Shown: piece after piece, positions 52,870-62,421 of the stretch
Layout: every line of letters begins with the position of its first letter
Position numbering within the stretch: the first letter of the stretch is position 1
Assembly: GCA_030867875.1 (NCBI GenBank)
Contig: JAOWCC010001634.1
Coordinates: 102,713,321 to 102,777,320 of the forward strand
From: Actinernus sp. WN-2022
Lineage: Eukaryota; Cnidaria; Anthozoa; Actiniaria; Actinernidae
Direction of reading: 5' to 3'
Length of the DNA stretch: 64,000 bases
Translations under genes and position numbers: made by a program
The notes under the pieces: generated by a model
Databases searched by the model: none
What the model saw: the letters and a program-made list of their open reading frames with translations, nothing else
Told to the model about the DNA's origin: nothing

Positions 52870-53652
52870 TGCACTAGTCAATTAAAACTCCGGCCCCCCG
52901 GTCCCCGGACATAGCGGAGAATCAAGAGACCATCACCTAGGTGATGGTCTCTTGCGGGGAATGTAATATTTATATAGTGTTACATTTGGACCTTTTCCCC
53001 GCCCATCGGGGGACAGTTGGCTGTTACAATACCCGCTCCTATGGCCCCGGCATGTGCTTCAGAATTTTCAATTGACAGGAGGCATTGATAAATTGAATAT
53101 ACATAAGCTTGCTTAGGACAAAAACTCACTTATAGTGGAATTTCTATCAACAACTACAACTATCGTACGATCATTCTAACGAAGAAGCACCTGAATTGAG
53201 AAGTAAATACATGCATTACAACCGAAGTTCGTGAATAATGCGATAGAGATCTCATAAGTTTGAATATGTATGATGATTGAATATTTATAAACTTATCACG
53301 ACATGAATAATTCATGTACAAAACGAATTGCTAAGGAAATAGGGAATAATACAGTCTTTAAGCATTAATAAACCAAGCGTTTAGGACAAAAATAGCGATG
53401 GGTAAAAAAGGGATGTTATCAAAGGATTCAACTTGCCTTTTCCAGCGTTGTTGATGCAAGGGCCCAGTCCCGCTCTGTCGTGGCTAGCGTTACAACCACC
53501 GCTAAAATCACCGCAAATTTTGCAAATCGTTACTTTCCCCGTTCCACCGGAGAAATGCAGCGTTAAATGTGCGTTATTCCACGGCCATGTCTGCGTTAAT
53601 GCCCCGCTATGTACCGGGTGTCGGGGGGCCGGGATTTCAATTGACTAGTGCA
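52870..53652. mobile_element. DNA element E2, copy 2
   Basis: 783 bp; left TATTAA duplication at 52,864-52,869. The right duplication is split: TA at 53,653-53,654 and TTAA at 59,517-59,520, on either side of the Ngaro insertion. Contains the E1 footprint at 52,923-52,954. Confidence 0.85.
52923..52954. repeat. 32 bp perfect palindrome, E1 footprint
   Basis: CAAGAGACCATCACCT joined to its exact reverse complement. These are the outer 16 bp of both E1 ends, flanked by CGGAGAAT and CGGGGAAT, the same 8 bp target duplication (one mismatch) as the full E1 at 36,327. So E1 was present and lost its whole interior. Confidence 0.85.
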
Positions 53653-53913
53653 TAGTGTAATTTATGTTAGTTGAGGTACGAAATTCACAGAAATGAATAT
53701 TTTGCTGGCACGGAACAGAAGCCTGGGGAGAGTAGTGCTGAGAATTATGGGTAATGTAGTGTGCCATAAATAGGTGACTGTTAAGAGTTTGAATTCAGTC
53801 TAGGTCAGCCTTGCTACCTTGCTTCATTTTTGGAAGAAACAGAAGTTATAAAGAACACCGCACGCAACAACGAATTCCTCATTTCTCAGATGTGATTACT
53901 CTTATAAGGAACT

Positions 53914-54400
53914 ATGGCAGCCCTTAAAAGGTCTAATGACTCACAAAGTGCAGCAGAACAGATTAGAGAAATTAAGCAGATAAAAACTTCAGGTGGAACG
54001 CCCTCATTCAAAAAAAGAAAAGCAACGAGGAACAGTACAAATCCGCTAAAGCCGTACTAGAAGCCGTCAAAGATGAGGAGGAGGAGAAAACTATCTACTG
54101 AGCAGAAGCGAGAGCTGTGAAATTGACTAAGCGTTTCACAACCTCCAGAGCCTAACATCAAAGAGTGAGGGAAACTCCAAGCCAAAATCTGGCTCCCAGA
54201 TTACTACTTTATACCAAACAGACGACACAATCGGAAAACCCACAGAAACGCTTGCTACGCAGGCTATCTGGACGCTGGTTGGCGAATTGTCCTGACTTCC
54301 TTGCCGCTCGTCAAATGCTCCATAAACGACTAGGCGAAAGTGTCGAAACTTACGAAAAAGGTGTAGTATGTTCTGGTTAACTGGAATTTGATTTTGCCAT
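53914..54400 (+). pseudogene. Ngaro gag-like ORF1 remnant
   Basis: After repeat A1, an ATG at 53,914 opens a Lys/Ser-rich frame (MAALKRSNDSQSAAEQIREI) that is soon broken by frame changes. The charged composition fits an ORF1/gag-like protein of a DIRS-group element, but no domain is recognisable. Confidence 0.4.
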
Positions 54401-54479
54401 TGCGAGTTCCTTAGAGCTTGATTGTGGTATTAGTATACGTAACGTACCAGAGGTTGAATGCCAACAACTTGAACATATT

Positions 54480-55200
54480 AATACTAAATTTAAAACTTCT
54501 CAGAGGCGCATCCTTGAATGCGGTTATTACGACGTAGTAATTTTTGAAGAACAAAGAGACATGTTGGTCGTTTTGTGGATATTTACAGACGAATCGCGCG
54601 TTTTGCCTTTCGGTTTCAGTTCAATACCATATTTCTTTAAGGCCAAAATACGTTTGGTGCCCTAATTAATTTAATGCGTCAGATGCTACCATTTCTGCTA
54701 AATACAAAAGAATTCAAAGCTTGTCAAAAGATCTTACCGCAGTGTTCGATTCATTAAGTTCCACATTACATGTTAAGAAAATTGGCATTATTTGCGGCAA
54801 AGTTATTTCAGTTGTAATTGCGTGGGGAATGTTTCCAGACTTATGACAAGGAATATTCACGCTGTTATCACTCCGCAATTCCGCTACCAAATCAGCAGTT
54901 GTATGTTACTCGGCTTATTCTGTCTGTTATAGAACTTAGGTCGTTAATAAACTTAACGGTATCCCTTTATGGCCTGTTAAGCATAGACTGACTGAGTCTA
55001 TTCCAGTGACGCATCCGCTACAGCATGTGGAAGTACATTAGACTTTGAAGGAAAGGTTTTTCCACCAAAATAGGTCAGAAATTGAAATGGCTCAAATTTC
55101 TACTTAATAGAGCCGGTTGTATACAGTCTCCCTGTCTGTCAAAGCGTTTTCTCATAAACTGTGTCATGGCTTACAGACATTTTTATAAATGTAGCCAAAA
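54480..55200 (+). pseudogene. Ngaro reverse transcriptase remnant
   Basis: A frame around 54,520-54,665 contains LPFGFSSIPYFFKAKIR, the reverse transcriptase block that in DIRS/Ngaro elements reads close to LPFGLSSAPY-F. The surrounding sequence has multiple stops and frame changes. The catalytic DD box is not found intact. Confidence 0.55.
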
Positions 55201-55204
55201 TTGT

Positions 55205-56640
55205 CATGAACGTTCTAATAATAATATAATAATAATAATATAATAATAATAACTCGACTTTATTACCAAAAACTGAACTTAATTACATGTACTATAGTAT
55301 TTTATAGACAAAGAAATGATGGTAAAAGTTACTCAGAATAGCAGAGCTAATCTAGCTGAGTAACTAACATGATACAATTATAAATAATAAATGGTCGTGG
55401 AAATAATAGATATTAAAACAATCGCAGGAATTTATCAATCATTTGGTAATTAAGTACATACAAAAAAAGAAAAAGAAAAAAAGAGAGGGAAAGGGCAAAT
55501 CAGATGGGTGGTACCATATTTCATTCAAGAATAATTTTATTATAGGTGTAAACTGAAATGTCAAATTATATATCTGATCATGAGAACTGAGACCCCGTTC
55601 TCACGTATCCGCTTCCGTAGCGCCCTCGTACCGTTTTAGGTAAAGGTAATTAGACCAAAGTGTTCTATTCTCTTGAGGACGGAGAACAATACAAAAATGA
55701 CACGAAAACGGACACGTGCGGAGGAGGTCTAAGTGTAAGACTGGATGAGATCAGATTTAATCTTCTTTTTAAATAATTTTAAGGATTGTTTTTTCATATC
55801 TTCATTGAGATTATTCCAAATAGATGGTCCAATAAATTGGAGACTGAATTTCCCATAATTAGTTCTAACAGGAGCAATATAATAGGTAGATCTGGAGGCT
55901 AGTCTGGTGTTATAGTGATGAATAGATGATAAAGTTTGAAAGTAATTGTTAAATGCTGTAGGTAAAAGATTGTAATGATACTGGAACATGAAAAGGGCAA
56001 ATTAGATCTTTAAATTTGAGTATTTCTAAATTTTTGAAGAGAGGACCAGAATGTTGATCAGGCTTTGAAAAGGTCATGATTCTCAGAGCTTTTTTTTGTA
56101 AGATAACAATAGGATTTAGTGTTGTATCATAAGTATTTCCCCAAATTAACAAACTATAAGCTATAAAAGGATAAATAAGAGAATAATATAACTGAACTAG
56201 AATTTCCTTAGTAACAAAATGTCTTAATTTAGAAAGAATACCCACACCCCTTGATACTTTCTTTCCTAATTCATGTATGTGTTTTTTCCAACTTAGGTGA
56301 GAGTCTATCATTAATCCTAAATACTTAACACATAAATCCTCTTTAAGCGGCTTACTACAGATTTGTAGTTTCATTTGATGAGTAATTCTTTTCTGGGGTG
56401 GATGGAATAAAACAAAGCTTGTTTTATCAACATTGAGAGATAATTTGTTTGAACAGAGCCACTCGTTAACATTTTCTAGTTAATTATTCAATTTAGATTC
56501 TAAGTTAAGGATATTGGGATCACTAAGAAATAGGTTCGTATCATCAGCAAATAGATGAAATTCAAGTAAAACAGAACATTTGTAAATATCGTTAATATAA
56601 ATAAGAAACAGAAGGGGACCATATCTACATTTCATCACTT
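55205..56640 (-). mobile_element. LINE 3' end inserted in the Ngaro element
   Basis: On the minus strand: RYGPLLFLIYINDI and the catalytic FADDTNLF (about 56,530-56,635), then VKYLGLMIDSHLSWKKHI, and the C-terminal SIHHYNTRLASRS and KFSLQFIGPSIWN (to about 55,740). A tail of AATAAT repeats lies at 55,207-55,255 on the plus strand. Frame changes occur near 56,465 and 55,960. 5'-truncated before the catalytic domain. The host Ngaro sequence is recognisable on both sides. Confidence 0.8.
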
Positions 56641-57640
56641 TAGATATTTATCACAGACCTATGGATTCCTAGATAGCTAAATTGTTATGCAGAAGAATTA
56701 GTAGAATAATAGATTATGACGATTATACTATTAATGATGACGGATTTCTTAGTATTGACCATTTATGGGGTCCGCACACGTGCGATAGGTTCGCATGCCG
56801 TTACAAGGCTAAGTTGCCGAAGTTTAATACTCATTATCAGCAACCACGAACTTGCGGGGTAAATGCATTTTACAGACAATGTAAACAACGTAGCCAAAAT
56901 TGTCACGAATGGCTCTGAAATCCCCTATCTACAGTTTCGGTATCGCTTTAGATATTTATCAGACCTGTATCAAGGGAATAAGTTTGGAGGCACAATGGAT
57001 TCCAAGATAGCTAAATTGTTATGTCGAAGAAATTAGTAGAATAATAGATTATGACGATCATCGATACTATTAATGACTACGCATTTCTTAGTATTCACCA
57101 TTTATGGGGTCACGTGCGATAGGATCGCATGCTGTTACAAGGCTAATTTGCCGAAATTTAATACCCAGTATATATTATAAACCACGAACTTGCGGGGTAA
57201 ATGCATTTTACAGACAATGTAAACGCAGCCAAAATTGTCATGAACGGCTCTGAAGTCCTATCTAGTTGTGGGGAGTGTGAGGAGTAAAAGCAGGCCCCCA
57301 CCAGCTTTAAGCTGTAATACTCGGCTTGCTATAACAAATAAAATATTTATTTATTTTATCTACAGTTCCGGTATCGCTTTAGATATTTATCAGACCTGTA
57401 TCAAGGGAATAAGTTTGGGAGGTACAATGGATTCCTAAATAGCTAAATTCTCATGCAGAAGAAATTAGTAGAGTAATAGATTACGACGATTATACTATTA
57501 ATGATTACGCATTTCCTGGTATTGACATTTATGGCGTCCGCACACGTGCGATAGGTTCGCATGCTTGTTACAAGGCTAAGGTGCCAAAGTTTAATACTCG
57601 GTATTATCGACCACGATATTGTGGGATAAATGCATTTTCC
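56620..57640 (+). repeat. Three degenerate tandem copies of the Ngaro RNase H end
   Basis: Units at about 56,640-56,925, 56,940-57,255 and 57,360-57,640 share TTTAGATATTTATCAGACCT, a frame with LWGPHTCDRFACRYKAKLPK and TACCNNN-type ends; a partial unit end precedes the LINE at 55,160-55,205. WGPHT-DRFA is the signature at the C-terminus of DIRS/Ngaro RT-RNase H. All copies have stops. Tandem amplification of a coding segment inside a retroelement is odd. Confidence 0.7.
57265..57356 (+). mobile_element. Short SINE-like or LINE-tail insertion
   Basis: A 92 bp segment ending in AATAAAATATTTATTTATTT is flanked by TATCTA on both sides (57,259-57,264 and 57,357-57,362). The neighbouring tandem unit, near 56,930, shows the uninterrupted sequence. 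Probably a truncated non-LTR insertion. Confidence 0.55.
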
Positions 57641-58284
57641 CAGGATTGGGGGTTATGACAACAATTGCTTATGTCAGCCTGTCTATCTGACTTGTAAAGT
57701 AATTGATTACACGAGTACGTAATGCTAGAGGCATGGTAATTGTACCGCTGTGAAATTGGGTCATTTCTGGCCTGTACTTTGTTCAGATGGGATACATTGG
57801 AGTGATTTCGTCCAAGATTGGGTAGTTTTAAGCAATAAATAATCCGGAGTTGTTTATGAGAGGTAATGCCAATTAATAATTGTATATTTGGCAATAAACG
57901 TTTAAGCTTTGAGAATTGACTTAAGTTTTTCAACTAGGAATGGTGTTATGTTTCTGCACAGATTTTGAAAGAATTTGTGTAACACGTAATCGCTGAAAAT
58001 ATGTTTTCAGTCGGCCCTAAAGGGGTACCCTGGAGGGGCGTATCAGGCATCGTGGCCACGCCCTGGATGGGCATTATAATCTTACCATGTTATGAAATTT
58101 ATTGAAACTTCAATACTGACACGGTTTTTGCCATATCACTGCTTTCACTGTATGCCCTTATTTTTTTGTTTCATTTTTCTTTCTCCAGAAGTTGCCAACG
58201 AGTTGTGGTTATCAGACATTAACGAGTTGTGGTTATCAGACATTACCAGTGATAGAACCAAACAGCTAAAGGAGAACCTGAAAT

Positions 58285-58805
58285 AAAGCAGTTCTAGCAT
58301 CCAGATCCAGAGGGCCTACTGAAGCCTACCTTAGAGAATTTAATAGATGGACATTATTTGCACATGAATTCTTATAAGTAAAATCTGTTCCCGCCAAATG
58401 AATCCATTTCATTGGCGCTATATTTACAGTATTTGATAGAGACATCCAAGTCTACATCTAGCATAAATTGTGTTTTGTCCAGTTACTAAGGTTGAATATA
58501 TATATATATGTCTAAGGCCGGAATTAACGAAATTCCAGTGATATTTTATTTGGATCCATAAGCAGAAACTCCTTTTGCGTATGAAAAAGCACGTTAGCTA
58601 CTCTACTTTAGGGGATCGTTTAAGAAATTATTTAAAGATATTGTCCCCGATAATTCCAAATTTAGTACACATTTCAATAGGTCTGGCGGAGCATTTTCAG
58701 CCGCTAGTTCTGGTATCCCAGACAGAAACTTCCAGCGGCACGGTAGATGGAAATATGTTAATGCTAAGGACACGTATGGTAAAGACTCTATTGCGAACGG
58801 ACTAT
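58285..58805 (+). pseudogene. Ngaro tyrosine recombinase remnant
   Basis: The N-terminal SAM-like region is seen at about 58,290-58,440 (LASRSRGPTEAYLREFNRW). The C-terminal catalytic region at about 58,580-58,800 has THFNRSGG (His-x-x-Arg; 58,667-58,690), RHGRW (58,736-58,750) and Tyr in DTYGKD (58,775). The middle part with the first catalytic Arg is not clear, and frame changes separate the pieces (one near 58,650). It would have integrated the circular cDNA. Confidence 0.75.
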
Positions 58806-59122
58806 AATTACTGAGAATTTTGCTAACGGGTTCACCCCTCGGGCCCTACCTTTGTAAATCTATATGCATGTTGGGCTCGGCTGACCAACATGCCCAAGTA
58901 TCCTACGTGACTGTGTGTGTCTGAATTGTGTAGTGGAGGCAAAATGTGTAATTTATGTTAGTTGAGGTACGAAATTCACAGAAATGAATATTTTGCTGGC
59001 ACGGAACAGAAGCCTGGGGAGAGTAGTGCTGAGAATTATGGGTAATGTAGTGTGCCATATGTAGGTGACTGTTAAGAGTTTGAATTCAGTCTAGGTCAGC
59101 CTTGCTACCTTGCTTCATTTTT

Positions 59123-59442
59123 TTAAATGATTGGATCGAGAAGCCCGAGGCATAACGAACATTAAGGGAAACTATTCTGGATAGGTTGGAATCGTCCGAG
59201 TTTATTTAAATCGGCATAAGATTGTATTTATCATATCGGAGTAAATGTATTTAGATGACCTCAGCTCCCAGAGTTGGCGGCACTGCATTGGTGGGAGTAT
59301 ACGTTCCCGTTTAGTCCACCCAGTGGTTTTGGGTTTTCGTATCCGGCAGTGTCGCAATAATTAATAATAGTAGTAAATAGAGACTAAAAGTTGAAGAACG
59401 AATGCCTGTAAGCAATTATGAGCAATTATATGAATAAACGTC
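59123..59442. other. Spacer between Ngaro repeats A2 and B2
   Basis: 320 bp of non-coding sequence between the second A repeat and the terminal B repeat, where A repeats are longer than the part shared with A1. Nothing else seen. Confidence 0.5.
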
Positions 59443-59529
59443 GTTGGGCTCGGCTGACCAACATGCCCAAGTATCCTACGTGACTGTGTGTCTGAATTGT
59501 GTAGTGGAGGCAAAATTTAACTTTAACTG

Positions 59530-60140
59530 TCACTTCATGAAAAGCAACCGATTTGTTCCGTCCTCTGTCGTCATAAACGTGCCATCTGCAAGCACTGCTA
59601 TGTACACGGGTTTACCGAGTTTCTCAAAAGATTTCCCAACAAAACGGCCGTCCACTGTGAACTTCTGAATACGCTTATTACCGTAATCACACACAAGTAT
59701 GTTACCATCACTGTCCACAGCAAGACCGTATGGATTAGTGAGCTCTCCATCTTCACTTCCTCGTCTTCCTATTAAGGACCTCCAGGTCGGTGTGACATCT
59801 TGCTGGTCAAACACTTGAATCGCCCGATTTATGTGGTCAGATACAATGAAAACGTCACCATAAGCTATAGTGCTGGCTGGACTCATTCCCTTTAGCCCCT
59901 CTAAACTAAACTGAAACTGATAAGTTCCGTCTCCTGTAACTGACACTTGAACGCGGTGGTTGTCATAATCACTGACTAGGACACGTCCCTGTTCGGCTAC
60001 ATGTACTCCAATTGGAGAATTAAACTCTCCATTGCCTTGACCTTTTCTCCCAAAGCACTTCAGCGACTCTCCAGTTGTGCTATCGAATACCTGTATTCTG
60101 TGATTTAAGTTATCTGCTACCACCACGTCATTATCGTTTA
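59530..60140 (-). pseudogene. TRIM-NHL fragment, duplicated 3' end
   Basis: About 203 codons matching the last four NHL repeats of the gene at 38,199-40,412, from NDNDVVVADNLNHR to the same stop. There are few differences: one extra codon in VQVSVTGDG, and replacements such as VAEQG for VDEQG. It lacks RING, B-boxes and coiled coil and cannot be a ligase. The frame is still open after duplication, so it is recent; sequence to the right of 60,140 is unrelated. Confidence 0.85.
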
Positions 60141-61514
60141 AAGGAAACCTCGGCTGAAAAACAATGTTTGCTCTCAAGTGTTTGTTATGGATGCCTAAGT
60201 CTGTTTCTTTGTTTGTCTCCAGTAAATTGTACACTAGATGTCATTTATGCACCGATTTTCCTCTCGATAAAACTCATTTGAATTTCCTGCGCGCCGCCAT
60301 CTTGGATATCATGACGTCACAGTGTTGCCCTATACACGCCTTTCATAAGTTTTACTTCCGGTTACGAAAACGAGGCTCCAGGTGGTTTGAAATCCAAGAT
60401 GGCGGACAACTGCACAGTCTCAGCTAGAAAGTACCGAAAATACGAAAATACTCCCAAAAGTATGTTATTCAGTAAATCGTACCTGTGTTTGATTTTACAA
60501 TCACTGTATTTATGTCCATGTGTAGTCTGCATTATTTTAGTATATTGTTTAGCGCACAAAAAAGTACTTTTCTACTTGATCAAGTCATCCGTCATTTCCG
60601 AACAATGTACACCCGACAGGTTGCAAATCTAAAAAATGTTTGCAGCATACAGAGGACGATATTAATTATTTCAGGGGCATCTTTCCGTCGAAGATATCTA
60701 AGCTAACTTAAAGGAGTCGGAAATATCTTCTGCCTAAAGTAAATTAGTATTGTGGTCTAAAATTGAGGCAAAGTGATTTATGAGGTGCAAAGCAAATTTT
60801 AGTTTATTTCTGATCTAGGCTGTTTAATAAGCTCATGTCATGATATCTAATCTCTTTTGCTATTTATACAGCAAGTGAAGTGCTATCGATGGGAAATGTA
60901 ACTACTGTTCACCTAACAGAAAACAAACATTGGAAAAAGCTGGAGTCAACTGATAAGATGCAGGCAACGAGTATACCGAAACAGCAGCCATTATACTGGA
61001 TAACCATCCAGACATAGTTCCAGTTAGAATATGGTTTATCCGTGCGTAGTTCCCCAAAGCCGTTTTCACTTAAATTTTGTACAGAACTTTTACATTAATA
61101 AAGAATCATAGGACGTTTTCCTTCCCCTATCCCTACCCATTATATGGTAAATTCTATTTTTCCATACCCTTTTTTCACATTGTATACAATTCATACCCTA
61201 CCCTTCAATGTATATTCCCTGACTTTGTATCACTTACATTATTGTGTAACAGCATACGGTATTGATTTTATTATTCATATACCATTAAAATAAGTTTATT
61301 TGTAGTTAGAATATATCTAGCAGAGGCTTTTGGACACTGCTTGGGCTTTTTGAATGGAATTCGAATTTCTAACACTACCATTTTGTACAGAATATTCTTT
61401 TTTGCAATTATTGATAATTTGATAATTATATATAATGAAAAGCTTAGCACAAACCGATCGTAATTAGTAGTGGTTCCTATTCCCCTATCCCTGCATGCTC
61501 TGTGTGGTATATTA
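60141..61514. other. Mostly gene-free; candidate bidirectional promoter
   Basis: Contains CCGCCATCTTGGAT (60,293-60,306) facing AATCCAAGATGGCGGAC (60,390-60,406), YY1-like sites in inverted orientation, with a CRE-type TGACGTCA at 60,312. An ATG in the second site (60,399) opens a 77-codon frame (MADNCTVSARKYRKYENTPK, then a hydrophobic stretch) that could be a first exon, but no splice partner can be shown. The rest is AT-rich with no gene. Confidence 0.35.
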
Positions 61515-62421
61515 CAAATCATTATCATGGAATATCCACATTGATTATACTGAAAAGAAGGTTTCGCAACGCATCGGATTACTTAACCGCAATAAAAGGT
61601 ACATACCTCATGCAGAAAGAATACTATTTTATAATGCACTAATTAAGCCTGTGATCGAGTACTGTGCCACAGTTTGGGGTGGATGCTCCATAGAAGGTAA
61701 GTACCGCCTTCTTAGATTACAAAAACGGGCTGCTCGAATTATATTAGACGCACCTGCACTTAGCCCTTCCGTTCCCTTATTTAATACACTTAGCTGGATT
61801 CCTATCCATGAAGTCTGTAATTACTGTATGAGCTGTATATTAATGTTTAAGATTTTAAATGGCTATGCACCAGCCTATCTTTCAGATGGCATTAAACCTA
61901 TTAAGAAAGTACACAGAATACACACTCGCTCGTCTAGGTTTAATGTACAGATTCCAAAGATATCCCTAACAACAGCAGGCGGCAGATCATTTGCTTTTAG
62001 AGCCTCATCATTGTGGAATTCATTACCAGTTGATGTTAAAGATGTATCCTCTTTGAATATGTTCAAGTCCAAATACGTTTATAATATTTTATTGCAACAG
62101 AAGTTAATTGACCATTTTAAAGTTTAGCTTTTTGTAATTCACTTATCTTAATCTCTGTCTCTAGTCAATATATATGTACTCGTTCAATTTCTAGATTATA
62201 TTAGATCGATTTAGCTATATGTTACTAGTTAGTAATTGTGGTTCTGATTTCAATTGTATATAATGCACATCTTAGTTTTATCCGTAGTTTTTATCATATT
62301 TGCTACCTATATGTAAAGTTATATTTTATACTTAAATTAGTAGTTGAGGGCCACAAGTTTGTAAGCTTTGCTTTTGGGTGTTACCCTCTTTAAATAAAGA
62401 ATATTATTATTATTATTATTA
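61515..62421 (+). mobile_element. 5'-truncated LINE with ATT tail
   Basis: The reverse transcriptase C-terminal region (SLSWNIHIDYTEKK, LFYNALIKPVIEYC, RLLRLQKRAARIIL, SLWNSLPVDVKD) is open from 61,515 to a stop at 62,127. A 3' region and a tail of ATT units at 62,402-62,421 follow. The catalytic domain is missing. CR1/L2-group by motif set. Confidence 0.85.

Larger units (their letters stand above)
53655..59516 (+). mobile_element. Ngaro/DIRS-type tyrosine-recombinase retrotransposon, decayed
   Basis: 5,862 bp. It has split direct repeats: A1 at 53,655-53,831, then internal sequence, B1 at 58,870-58,945, A2 at 58,946-59,122 and B2 at 59,443-59,516 (B copies start GTTGGGCTCGGCTGACCAAC). This A-B-A-B layout is specific to DIRS/Ngaro elements, which replicate through a circle. 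No target duplication: the empty site at 38,185/38,186 reads straight through. It contains remnants of gag-like, reverse transcriptase/RNase H and tyrosine recombinase coding. A LINE, a short SINE-like insert and tandem internal duplications have since altered it. Confidence 0.9.
52617..60140. repeat. Segmental duplication, copy 2
   Basis: Same order as 36,029-38,811: 240 bp of flank, E2, TRIM 3' end. E1 is reduced to a 32 bp palindrome and the Ngaro element (53,655-59,516) is inserted between E2 and the TRIM fragment. Copy 2 ends at 60,140, where TRIM similarity stops. Confidence 0.9.
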
